From assembly GCF_950295315.1 (NCBI RefSeq), contig NC_080175.1:84881566-84945565 (forward strand): a stretch of DNA of 64,000 nt, read 5' to 3'. Shown here one piece after another: positions 32,092 through 41,247 of the stretch. The notes under the pieces were generated by a model. The model did no database searches. It saw nothing but the letters and a program-made list of their open reading frames with translations, and had not been told where the DNA came from. Made by a program: the position numbers and the translations under genes. The first letter of the stretch is position 1; each line of letters begins with the position of its first letter. The DNA is from Erinaceus europaeus. Taxonomy: Eukaryota > Chordata > Mammalia > Eulipotyphla > Erinaceidae.

Positions 32092-33435
32092 GACAGAAGA
32101 TCTAAAGGAAAACTAAAAGCAGTATCTGACTAAATTGAAAGCAGGGCTCCTAAGTAAAAACCCTGTGGTGAGGGGTAGACATGCGGCTTCCTAGGCTGGT
32201 GTGGGGTGGGAGTGGGTGGGTGGGATGGGACACAGTTTTTGGTGGTGGGAATGGTGTTTATGTACACTCCTAGCAAAGTGTAGTCATATAAACCACTAGT
32301 TAATTAATATGAGAAGGGGAAAATTAATTGTATGTCTCAAAGTTTTTGAAACACAAACTGTGTCTTTTTAATATATAGGCTGCGTATTTGATATGTGGAC
32401 TCTCTCAATAGCCTAGACCAAGTAGATCAGAAGCAACCAGTGGCACAGCTATATACAAGATACTGGGTACTATACAGCAAGCCCTATCAAAAGGACTTTT
32501 CAAAGTTAACCCAATTACCAAATAATGTGATGATAACAATAACAATCTATTGTCTTTCTGAACCCTAAGACAGCAGGAACCTCACATCTCCACTATAGAG
32601 CCTCTACTTCCCCCAGTCCTGGAACATTAGGATAGGGCCCACTTTCCTGCATGCCTCTCCCAATCCATATCAAATAATATTGCATCTGCCGATCACAACC
32701 TAACCAACACAACGATTGCCACCTCAACATGATTCACTTCAGACTGTGTCCAGAGACTTCACGTGTGGAATGACAACCCTTCAGCTTCATTACTCGGGTG
32801 AGACCTTTCCTTTCATAGTATTCTCTAATTCCATGCCAGGTGGTTCACTTTCTAACAAAGTCCGAAAACCTAGATATACACCAGTTTCTGTGAGAGAGAG
32901 CATATGTTCACAGGTATCCATAAACTACTGCAAAATATATACCTGAAAGCAGAAGTACACTAGTTTGCAGTGAGTACCCCCCCAACACTTCCTCTCCACT
33001 ATTCCAACCTTTGTGTCCATGATTGCTCAACAATTTGTTTGGCTTTGTATGTTAACTCTCTTTTCAGCCACCAGGTTTCAGATGTCATCAGGATGCTGTC
33101 CAGGCTTCCCTGGACTGAAGACCCCACCAATGTGTCCTGGAGCTCCACTTCCCCAGAGCCCCACCCTACTAGGGAAAGAGAGAGGCAGACTGGGAGTATG
33201 GACCAACCAGTCAATGTCCATGTTCAGTGGAGAAGCAATTACAGAAGCCAGACCTTCCACCTTCTGCAACCAAAAACAACCCTGGGTCCATGCTCCCAGT
33301 CGGATAGAGAATGGGAAAGCTATTAGTGGAGGGGATGGGATATGGAGATTGGGTGGTGGAAATTGTGTGGAGTTGTACCCCTCCTATCCTATGGTTTTTT
33401 TAATTTATCCTTTCTTAAATAAAAAAATAAATTAA
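32092..33435 (+). other. L1 3'UTR, short form
   Basis: It begins with a G-rich tract (32,201-32,229). Next come the L1-typical CACTAGTTAATTAATATGAG and a non-coding module ending at the A tail. About 750 bases found in the long-form copies (4.7-5.48 kb, 24-25.4 kb) are missing here at about 32,975. The 118-140 codon frames in this region are chance frames repeated in the other copies. Confidence 0.75.
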
Positions 33436-33439
33436 AAAA

Positions 33440-34207
33440 AGTGGGAAAAATCAATAAATAAAAAGTAAAGATAAATAAAATATGGTCAATTTTAAAAATG
33501 GTATGCAAAATTAATTAAAATATTAAAAATACAGAGTACTGATATAAACTTTCAGGACCCTATGACGATACTTCAAGCCTCACGACATTAGATTTGACTA
33601 CAGCAAAGTTTCTTCAGAAAAGTAGAAAGTCGTAAGTGCAAAGGGACATTGTATCTAACTCAGAGATTTATTTGAACTAAATGATGTTCTTAATTAGTAT
33701 GAAGCCATGACATTCTAGTGTTCCCCTGTATTTTGTTGCAGATACATTCACTTTCCCATAAATAAATGTACACACAACATTCATGTAGCAAAAACTCCAC
33801 TATGTTAATATGCTAACCATGTGTTCCTGAGAAAACAAAGCCCAAGGCAAAAATCACAAGTTAGCAATTTTTTGAGGGTATGGGGCAGAAAATAAAAAGT
33901 GACAGACAATGAAATTGTGACAAAAAAAAAAAAAGATAAAACCCAAGTGCAAACTAAGACATACTGAGAAAAGGTATGTCAGTATGTTTGACACCAAGGA
34001 GGTGTCCTAAGTGACCACAGGGGATCCACTTCCCCCAGGGAAAGTAAAGCAATCCATGTGTGAAATAAGAAAACCAAAAATTGTTCTACTGACTACTTCT
34101 TTTGCAAAAAGAACTACATTTTTTATTTGGTTATTGTAAAGTGTATGGCCCCACCCCTTTTCAGGTGCAGAAGAGAGTGCCACCCTCCTACTTGGAAGAG
34201 ACAAATA
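33440..34207. other. Unique DNA, nothing recognised
   Basis: AT-rich left part. No repeat or convincing frame. Confidence 0.4.
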
Positions 34208-34219
34208 AGAAAATGTTTG

Positions 34220-34260
34220 AGGGCCAGGCAGTGGCTCACCTGGTTAAGAGCACACATTAT
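34220..34260 (+). mobile_element. 41-nt tailless type A SINE fragment
   Basis: Only the first 41 bases of a type A SINE (GGGCCAGGCAGTGGCTCACC onward) are present, with no body and no A tail. They are flanked by exact 12-bp direct repeats AGAAAATGTTTG at 34,208-34,219 and 34,261-34,272. The repeats argue that the short piece was inserted as such and is not a later deletion product. Confidence 0.8.
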
Positions 34261-34272
34261 AGAAAATGTTTG

Positions 34273-34740
34273 GTGGGAGAGCAAGATAACTGAGGGAACA
34301 GTCACAACTTTCCCACCATAAGGACTTGTCTGAGACTTCTCTGGAAAAACAAATGTGGGGCAATAATTCTCAATGGATTTCTCTCATTTCTGTCTGTTTA
34401 AACCTTTGGAGAAAAAACTATTTTTGTATAGGAAGCATGTCTTTGAAGCCAGTATCTCTCTAAACACAGATACTCTAGGATACCCTAAGATAGTAAAATG
34501 CGATCCCCCACCATGGAAATACTTCATTACATCCCAAGTAGTGATACATCTATATCTGCGGAGAGGATAGTGGGGCAGACAAGCCAGGAGTCATACAAAA
34601 AGTTTACTGTCTGCTTATTATGAAGTTCTTCTCCTGTGCTGCAATGTCCTGGGTGTACAGTGAAACACCTGGCAGTCCTTCAGTTGCCCTGAGCAATGTG
34701 GATATGAGGAACTGATGCAAGGTACTGAGTTGACTGCCTT
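34273..34740. other. Unique DNA, nothing recognised
   Basis: 34,570-34,740 is somewhat GC-richer (TGCTGCAATGTCCTGGGTG) and could be an LTR fragment, but I cannot support a family. Confidence 0.35.
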
Positions 34741-34893
34741 TTTTCCCCCCTCCTCCTCTACCTCCTCCTCCTCCTGTTACTACTACTTTTCCTCCTCTTT
34801 CTCTTTTTCTTCTTCCTCCTCCTCTCTCTACCCTTCCTCCTCCTTTTCCTCATCCTCCTCTCCCTCTTCCTCCTCCTCTTGTTTTTTTTTTTT
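34741..34893. repeat. Polypyrimidine (TCC/TTC)n tract
   Basis: About 150 bases made almost entirely of C and T on the plus strand, with CCTCCT and TTCCTC units. The serine/phenylalanine-rich frame over it is a repeat translation. Confidence 0.95.
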
Positions 34894-35399
34894 CCCTTGA
34901 ACTATCTGTATCTCTGACACAGGATTCTAAGTTCTTCTGTCACTTATGTATATGGAAGTGTAGAAACTTACCTAATAGTATGCACACAGGAACTTGTAAC
35001 AGATTCTAATTTAATAGTAAGGAGGGACAAGGTTAAGATTTGAAGAAACAGGGTTGATGCATAAATTTAGAACAGGGTATTTAATGATGATCATGCTGTG
35101 TTAATAAACATTACATTAACACTAAAAGTTTTCTGTTCTAAAATACTAATTTTATAACACGTTATATTTGTGTCTTTTCATGATTGTCTTCTTTTGCTCC
35201 ATTGTGGGTAACTTATTCAACACATATATATTGAATATTTGCTTTGAATACCCATGTTTCATACTGTGCTTAAATAATCTGAAAAACAAAAGAAGCCTTT
35301 GTATTAAGTGTGTATGCTGTTCCTTGCATTATTCTCTTTGATCTGTAGAGAAATCATTTTGAGTCTTAAGGCTCCTGCAGTAGAATTACTATTCACTGC
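34894..35399. other. Unique DNA, nothing recognised
   Basis: AT-rich, no frame or repeat recognised. Confidence 0.4.
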
Positions 35400-35498
35400 A
35401 GTTTAAGGAAAGAAACAGAGCAGTATTGGAATGAAGCATTTTGCAAAGTCACATAGCCTGTAAAGGATGATGTCTTGATTTAAACCCAAGAAATTTTA
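35400..35498 (+). mobile_element. MIR fragment
   Basis: AAGGAAAGAAACAGAGCAGT, then TTTTGCAAAGTCACATAGCC and TTTAAACCCAAG follow the MIR core order (AAACTGAGGC..., AAGGTCACACAGC, GAACCCAGG). Confidence 0.6.
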
Positions 35499-35860
35499 GG
35501 TGTAAAACTTTGTACATTTTGTTATTTTAACTTTATCACATTATCTTGAAATTTAAGAGATGGTAACAAAGATAGTTCTACAAATGTCTTTAACACATTT
35601 AAGTTTACAAAAGTTTATTTTAAGAAGATTCTGAAGTCTCAGAACTGGCACATCTTATTCATATTCTTATTCCATCCATCACATCAACATGGAGGGCTTC
35701 ATGTGTTAACTGTCGGTCAGTGTTTTCTTAGTATGCATATTCAGTCCAAACTCTTCTAAGTAGAATTTATGGTCTTTTCAATGCCTACATATTTTGGATT
35801 CTTTACATTTTCTTCTCCTTTTATTTTAAAACCACTGCCAACTCTGTTGTGCTTATTTCT

Positions 35861-36154
35861 TTTTAAAAATTTTTTTATATTTATTTATTTTCCCTTTTAT
35901 TGCCCTTGGTTTTTTATTGTTGTAGTTATTATTGTTGTTATTGATGTTGTTGTTGTTAGATAGGACAGAGATTAATGGAGAGAGATGGGGAAGACTGAGA
36001 GGGGGAGAGAAAGATAGACACCTGTAGACCTGCTTCATCACCAGTGAAGTGATTCCCTTACAGGTAGGGAGCCGGGGCTCGAACCCGGATCCTTACGCTG
36101 GTCCTTGAACTTTGTGCCACGTGTGCTTAACCTACTGTGCTACTGCCTGACTCC
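35861..36154 (-). mobile_element. Type B SINE
   Basis: Complete copy with a B-box GCTCGAACCCGGATCC and a head ending CTGCCTGACTCC. Flanking near-duplications are TGTTGTGCTTATTTCT and TGTTGTGTTGATTTCT. Confidence 0.92.
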
Positions 36155-36169
36155 CTGTTGTGTTGATTT

Positions 36170-37485
36170 CTGACACGGGTTACCATGCCAGAAAACAAGT
36201 CTACTCCATTTGTTCCCTCAACCACCATGGCCAAACTCTTTATATACACATACACTAATATAAAAATGCACAGGACTGTACAGTGCTTGTCCTTGGATGC
36301 CAATAATAACACCATATTCTCATAGAATTTCCCGACTATCTAACTACCTACAAGAGGCCAGCTTCACTTCTTATATGTCACAGTGCTACCAGTAATTTTA
36401 TACAAGCTAGTCTGTAATTAAGCAGAAGCACTTCATGGTTTTCATAGTGGAAGTAAGCTTTTGAGGATTGAGAATTTATCTTTGCTCATTATTGTGGGCC
36501 TTATTACAGGATTGACATATGCAATTGTACTCAGATTAATGAATAAAAATATTAATCATAAGGAGAATGATAGAAAATGCAATGAAATTTCACAGGTGAA
36601 AAGAGATTCAATCACTCTGAGCTGAGTGGTTTAAAAAGTTTTCTGAAAGGGTGGCAATTGAGATGCATCTTTAAAGACGCTGAGAATCTTGACAGGCAGA
36701 GATGGATGCTATGTATTTCAGTTTAATGAATGTCTGGTTTAGCAAAAACTAAAAGTAGTGCAACAAAGTACTGAGTGATAAGTTGAAGAGTTAAGTGTGC
36801 ATCTCATCTTACCTACTCTTTACTTAATATTGAAAAAAGCTGACATCATGAAAAAAGAAAGCATAATTTTATTGTCTGGAATTGGAATGGAGATGACATT
36901 CGTTAACTTAAGACGAATGAACCTGTTAGTGATTTAACAAACTATTAACAAGAAAACATAAAACATGACTTTAAATAGTTTCAGAGATCACCCTGCAGTA
37001 TTCTTTAACTAGGTAGATGAGAATGGGGTCCACTTGATGAAAACTCATTTGAAAAATGGATGAGTGGAGAAGTTGGGACTAGAGCTCAGATCTCCTGTTC
37101 CTTAAGAGCCTATGGGATAGAAAAAAATATTTTCAGTACTAAGTACCTACTGAGCAATTCTCATGAAGGAAAAAGACAACAACATATTACTAGACAAGTC
37201 TTGAATAATAGAACTCAGACAAAAGTGCATGGACTGTATAGGAACTTCCCTGTATAGGAAATTCTAAAACAACAAAATCAAATACATAATGGTATAAATT
37301 TTAAAAGAAGAGTTCCATGTACAGAAATAGGGTATAGAAATTGTATTGTAGAGTGCCAGAAAAGTGTACAGGGTAGTGAAAATGTTATACAGGTTGATTT
37401 GAGAATGGTAATATGGATTTATCAAAATTTGTAGAATTGAACTATTAAAATTTACATATTTAGGGTATGTAACCCTTTAATGAGT
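36170..37485. other. Unique DNA, nothing recognised
   Basis: 1.3 kb without a recognisable repeat. Frames of up to 65 codons only. Confidence 0.4.
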
Positions 37486-37660
37486 ATTCTTTGCCGGGAT
37501 AGCCTGAGGGTGCTTCTTCCCGAGATAGTGCTCTCTGGGTTGGAGAGAACTCAACTGGAGCCAATCTAGGCTGCTGCATGGGAGAGGGATCAGGAACTCG
37601 TGCCGCACTAACTTCGCAGGAGATACACTCTGGAACTCTCAGAGCCGGAAAGCAATTTCC

Positions 37661-37667
37661 AAGTGTC
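37661..37667 (-). promoter_or_regulatory. TATA box of the solo LTR
   Basis: GTATAAAAACAG on the minus strand. About 31 bases downstream of the first T lies ACTTGG, the exact point where the LTR-derived retrocopy at 17,768 begins, which supports use of this box in the family. Confidence 0.65.
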
Positions 37668-37760
37668 TTTAATCAGAATAGCAGCTGTTTTTATACTCTC
37701 CAAGTAGGGTGGAAACAGGATGTGATATAGAGAGGGTGGAGCGAAAAGTGACTGGTGGAA

Positions 37761-37802
37761 GATCAGGGTGTGACAAGGAGAGGATCAGGGTGTGACAAGG
37801 AG
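37761..37802 (-). repeat. Two 20-bp direct repeats in LTR U3
   Basis: GATCAGGGTGTGACAAGGAG occurs at 37,761-37,780 and 37,783-37,802 (period 22). On the minus strand they lie just downstream of the tRNA-like stretch and upstream of the TATA box, the usual place of LTR enhancer repeats. Confidence 0.9.
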
Positions 37803-37835
37803 CAGGTGAGAATTCTACCACTAAACCACCAATGC
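37801..37835 (-). other. tRNA-Gly 5'-half-like sequence in LTR U3
   Basis: On the minus strand 35 bases starting GCATTGGTGGTTTAGTGG resemble the first 35 bases of vertebrate tRNA-Gly(GCC), with three differences by my recollection of that tRNA, all C-to-T or G-to-A. It would include the internal A-box. The anticodon loop, 3' half and CCA end are absent, so it is not a tRNA gene. Confidence 0.7.
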
Positions 37836-38272
37836 CCTGGAGGGAGTGTGGTGCTTTATATAAATGTAAAAGTGATTTATGTAAATAGACCAAAGCTTTG
37901 AATGGGATTAAATTTATCCCTATATAGGCATATGGTTAAGCAGAAGCCAGGGGGAGCTGGCATACTATCCAACAATTCTTAATTAAAGAATCCTATTTTG
38001 ACTACTGAGCTAGTGAACTGATAGCACAAAAGACTTACATTCAAGAGTTCTTAGATTTCATTCCTGGCACTACCATTACCCAGAGATAAGCAATACAGAG
38101 ATAGATACAACTGCCATAATCATGCACTATAATAGTTTTGTCAAAAAATATAGAAAAAAATTGACTGTGGAAGTCAAATATTCTCACAGATGATACACAC
38201 ATAGAATATATGTACATGTAATATTTGTAATAGCCATTTCTTTAAGTTTATTATAAACAGTGACCTACTTTT

Positions 38273-38459
38273 GGGGCCAGGCGGTGGCACACCTGGCTAA
38301 GCACACACATTACATTGTGCAAGGACCTAGTTTCAGTCCCCTCTCCCCACCTGCAAGCGGAAAGCTTCACAAGGGGTGAAGATGTCTATCTATTTCTCCC
38401 TTTTCCCTCTCAGTTTCTATCTCTATCCAATAATAAATAAGTAAAGATTATTTTAAAAA
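38273..38459 (+). mobile_element. Type A SINE
   Basis: The head GGGGCCAGGCGGTGGCACACC is intact and the tail reads AATAATAAATAAGTAAAG. Flanking duplications are GTGACCTACTTTT and GTGACCCACTTTT. Confidence 0.93.
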
Positions 38460-38654
38460 GTGACCCACTTTTATAAGGATGCAATTAAACACATAAATTA
38501 TAAAAGAGGCAGAGAACCAAAAATTCATGTTATAGTCTAGACATTTCTTTGATAAATTTTCAATTTTATGATAAAGAACATTTCTAATAAAAAAGTCTTA
38601 CTTTGTACTACCATGCCTGATGATTTTTTTAAAGTTTATTTATTCCACTGGAAA

Positions 38655-38868
38655 AAATATTTCTGTAGTGCAGGTAAAGCCACTCACCTGGCAAGGCGCC
38701 TGCTTTGCCATAAGAGCAACCCAGGTTTTGAGCCCAGCTCTACCACAGTGGGGGAACTATAATGTGCTGCAGTGACTGTCTCTCTTGAGAGTCCTCCTCT
38801 CTGTCTTTGTCCTTTTCTATTTGAAAAAGTCAGTCTGGAGTGGTGAAGCTCTGACGAAAACAAAAAGA
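38655..38868 (+). mobile_element. Type D SINE
   Basis: CACCTGGCAAGGCGCCTGC is the head and CCCAGGTTTTGAGCCCAG the B-box. CCACAGTGGGGGAACTATAA, then TTTGAAAAAGTCAGTCTGGA and GTGGTGAAGCTCTGACG complete the order. Confidence 0.75.
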
Positions 38869-38879
38869 AAGGCAGAGAA

Positions 38880-39295
38880 ATATGGGAGAGATTGACCTCC
38901 GGGCTGGGTCGAGACCTATCATCTCTACAAGTCTTGAGAAGGTGGACCCTGAGCCCTCCCAGAGAGAGATGGTAGGTGTGCCCCTTCTCGACCATATGGA
39001 TCCAAGTCTGCGCCTAGACTCCAGACTGGGGGCAGAGACTCCCTCATCACAATTTCCTTAATTCAAGATGAAGAGCATGGCCAGCACCTGTTAAGGACAT
39101 ATATGGTTTTATGCTACGAGCATGACATGGTGTGGTATGAGGTGTGGCTCTGTGTCCGCGGGCTCCCTGTCACCACCTGTTTCCCTGCGGTGGCATGTCT
39201 CCCCCATGACTAGAGTGGCAGAAAGAGAGAGAGAGAGAAAGGCATGTCAGCAAAAGCCTTGTGAAAATTTCCTGAATGCTCTGAATGTCATCTCT
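38880..39295. other. GC-rich island of unknown origin
   Basis: About 400 bases with several CpG sites (CTCCGGGCTGGGTCGAGACC, TTCTCGACC, GTCCGCGGGC) in otherwise AT-rich DNA. A 103-codon minus frame (38,684-38,995) runs from here into the type D SINE, so it is not credible as a gene. I see no SINE, L1 or LTR ends. Confidence 0.5.
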
Positions 39296-39314
39296 TTAAA
39301 ATATGATGTATGTC

Positions 39315-39398
39315 CAATAATAACAACAGTAAAACAAGGAAGACAACAAAGGCAACAAAAGGGAATAAATAAATAATAAAAAATTAAAAATTGAAAAA
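39315..39398 (+). mobile_element. Tail-only type B SINE insertion
   Basis: Only the AATAATAACAACAGTAAAAC...GGCAACAAAAGGGAATAAAT tail of type B is present, flanked by GATGTATGTC on both sides (39,305 and 39,400). It is a severely 5'-truncated insertion. Confidence 0.75.
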
Positions 39399-39409
39399 CG
39401 ATGTATGTC

Positions 39410-40164
39410 TACCTTGTCATCAAATATGTAATTCTGATAGAAGACTATCACAAGAAAGAACATCTTCATTTCTTCAGCACTTATAAATATAATGAATCCT
39501 TTCATTATACTTTTTTTAAAATTTCCATAGTACCATCCATATAGTGTCAAGGTTGATATCTGAGTCACATATCTGCCTCACGTATCTGCCATACCTGGTA
39601 AGCTATGTCTCCAATCCGTGTTTATTTTTAAAGCCTTTTCTCACATTTAAGGATATGTTCTGTAGGTCAGGCGCAGTTCTCTTTTTTCAAGTCCAGTATT
39701 AGACATTAGCCATATCTAGTTCTAGATCACAGATGCTCACTTTACTCATTAAATTACAAAAATAGGTTAGTATAATAATATGTCACTGTTGCTGAGGAAA
39801 AAGAATCTTTTCATCTCTTATTTGGGAGAAAAGATAAAATACCTGCCTTGTAAATATATTAAATATTAAAACTTGGTCTGTAGGGTCTTCTTACTGGTTA
39901 ATGTAGAGACTTTTCCAAAGGCATTAGATAGCAAGCATGAAATTTTATGTAAATAAGATAACTATTCAATAAGAAGTCATGTCTATTTTTTTTATACTTG
40001 ATTGGTTGTGTTATTGAGCTAATCAATTACAATATTTTAGTTATTCACATCAATAACTATCATAAAGTAGTCCACAGGCAGTCTTGCCTTTTATTTTTTT
40101 ATTATTCAACAACTGCTTCTTCCAGTAAGTGTGTACACTCAGATTCTCCATAAAATATAAAAAG
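39410..40164. other. Unique DNA, nothing recognised
   Basis: No frame or repeat that I can support. Confidence 0.4.
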
Positions 40165-40170
40165 GAGACC

Positions 40171-40906
40171 TGCTGCACTTCTGTGAAGGGGATCCAGCCA
40201 GGAGGTAGGTCTCCAGTCCTCCCTCACTGGCTCTTAGGGACCACATGATTTAGAAAGGAGGACTTGGGAAGTATTCTGGTACAAACACTCATTTATTTAG
40301 AGATAAGTACAGTTTATATAGAGAGTTAAACAAAGAACATTTTTCACATATGTCAGAAATTACAGGTTTCTTAAAGGTCAGCTTGCCCCTATGGTAGGGG
40401 GCTGGTATGACAAGAATTGATGCGATACAAAAAGGTCAAAACAATTAGTCTCCATGATGCAGGCAGGTTAATTATCCAAAGGCATTTGAGAGAAGCATAG
40501 AGGTTAAACCAGTAAGGTGAGGTAGAGAAAAGGAAAACAAAAATTGATGTAAATCATAGATATCAAGGAACATTAGGAAGTAGGATTTGGGGACTTTTCA
40601 CTGTCTGGTGTTAGGGGTATATGACAGAGCGTGTTCTCCTTTGTGATCAAAAGGTGAAGTGGATGTGTGAACTTTGAGTGAACCCTAAAGCAGGCAGCCA
40701 TTTGGCCTGCTGCTAGCAGGGAAAACTGAGTGTGAGAGGCTTGTAGGCTTTCTGTGAGCTTGAGAGACTAACAAAGAGAAACTGAATCTGGGAGACTTTT
40801 CCCTCTTGGCTCATCTCTATAAGGAGAGAGGCTAACAAGTGGGATGTCTTTCCAGACCTCCATCCAAGTTAGGAGAGCTCCCCTAAAGCTTTCACATAGT
40901 CCCACA
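40171..40906 (-). mobile_element. Solo LTR, class II ERV-like, 736 bp
   Basis: TGCTGCAC...TCCCACA is flanked by GAGACC (40,165-40,170) and GAGAAC (40,907-40,912), a 6-bp duplication with one change. On the minus strand TCTCTAAATAAATGAGTG gives the polyadenylation signal. Its general layout resembles the LTR at 24,239, but the sequences differ, so it is probably a related older family. Confidence 0.75.
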
Positions 40907-41099
40907 GAGAACTAGAAAGGTCAATACAGTTATTATTCCTTGACACCATAAAATAACTTCTGCATTATTTACCTTGTGAGTAGTCTCTCTGATATCATAG
41001 TTTTTCTTTTGTTAATTGTGCTACTGTGAATTTAGACTTTATCTCTTCTCCTTTCTCCTCCTTTTCCTTCTTTTTAAAATTATAAATATATTTTCTTTT

Positions 41100-41247
41100 A
41101 CTTTCTTTTCTTTTTTTTTTTTAACCAGAGTACTACTTAGTGGTAGTTTATAGTGGTTTATAGTGGTGCTGGATATTGAACCTGGGACCTTAGAGCCTCA
41201 GGCATAACAGTCTGTTGAGCTACCAATGGTGCTATCTCCTCAGGCCC
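41100..41247 (-). mobile_element. Type C SINE
   Basis: ACCAGAGTACTACTTAGTGG, GGTGCTGGATATTGAACCTG and GAGCCTCAGGCATAACAG follow type C on the minus strand. A short direct repeat (TAGTGGTTTATAGTGGT) sits inside. Confidence 0.65.

Larger units (their letters stand above)
28213..33435 (+). mobile_element. 5'-truncated L1 with long 3'UTR
   Basis: The element starts inside ORF1 (coiled coil), continues through ORF2 and ends with a 1.3-kb 3'UTR and the tail AAATAAAAAAATAAATTAAA. The 5'UTR and ORF1 start are missing. About 0.8 kb between late ORF1 and the endonuclease end is deleted and replaced by a 38-bp type B SINE remnant. Both frames are broken and the element cannot move. The unbroken run from ORF2 into the 3' module shows what the many ORF-less copies in this window are. 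Confidence 0.9.
37492..37974 (-). mobile_element. Solo LTR, class II ERV-like, 483 bp
   Basis: Exact 6-bp duplications ATTCTT (37,486-37,491 and 37,975-37,980) flank TGCCGGGATAG...TATCCAACA. Read on the minus strand the LTR has a TATA box (GAGTATAAAAACAG) followed by ATTAAA and an R-U5 part homologous to 17,768-17,940. Its U3 carries two 20-bp direct repeats and a stretch like the 5' half of tRNA-Gly (37,801-37,835). No viral coding sequence is attached. Confidence 0.93.

Noticed and set aside
33013..33435. Overlapping 118-140 codon frames, recurring at 1.4, 4.4, 25.7 and 43.2 kb
   Set aside because: They recur because the L1 3'UTR module recurs. Frames differ between copies and are open on both strands, which points to low stop density and not to coding.
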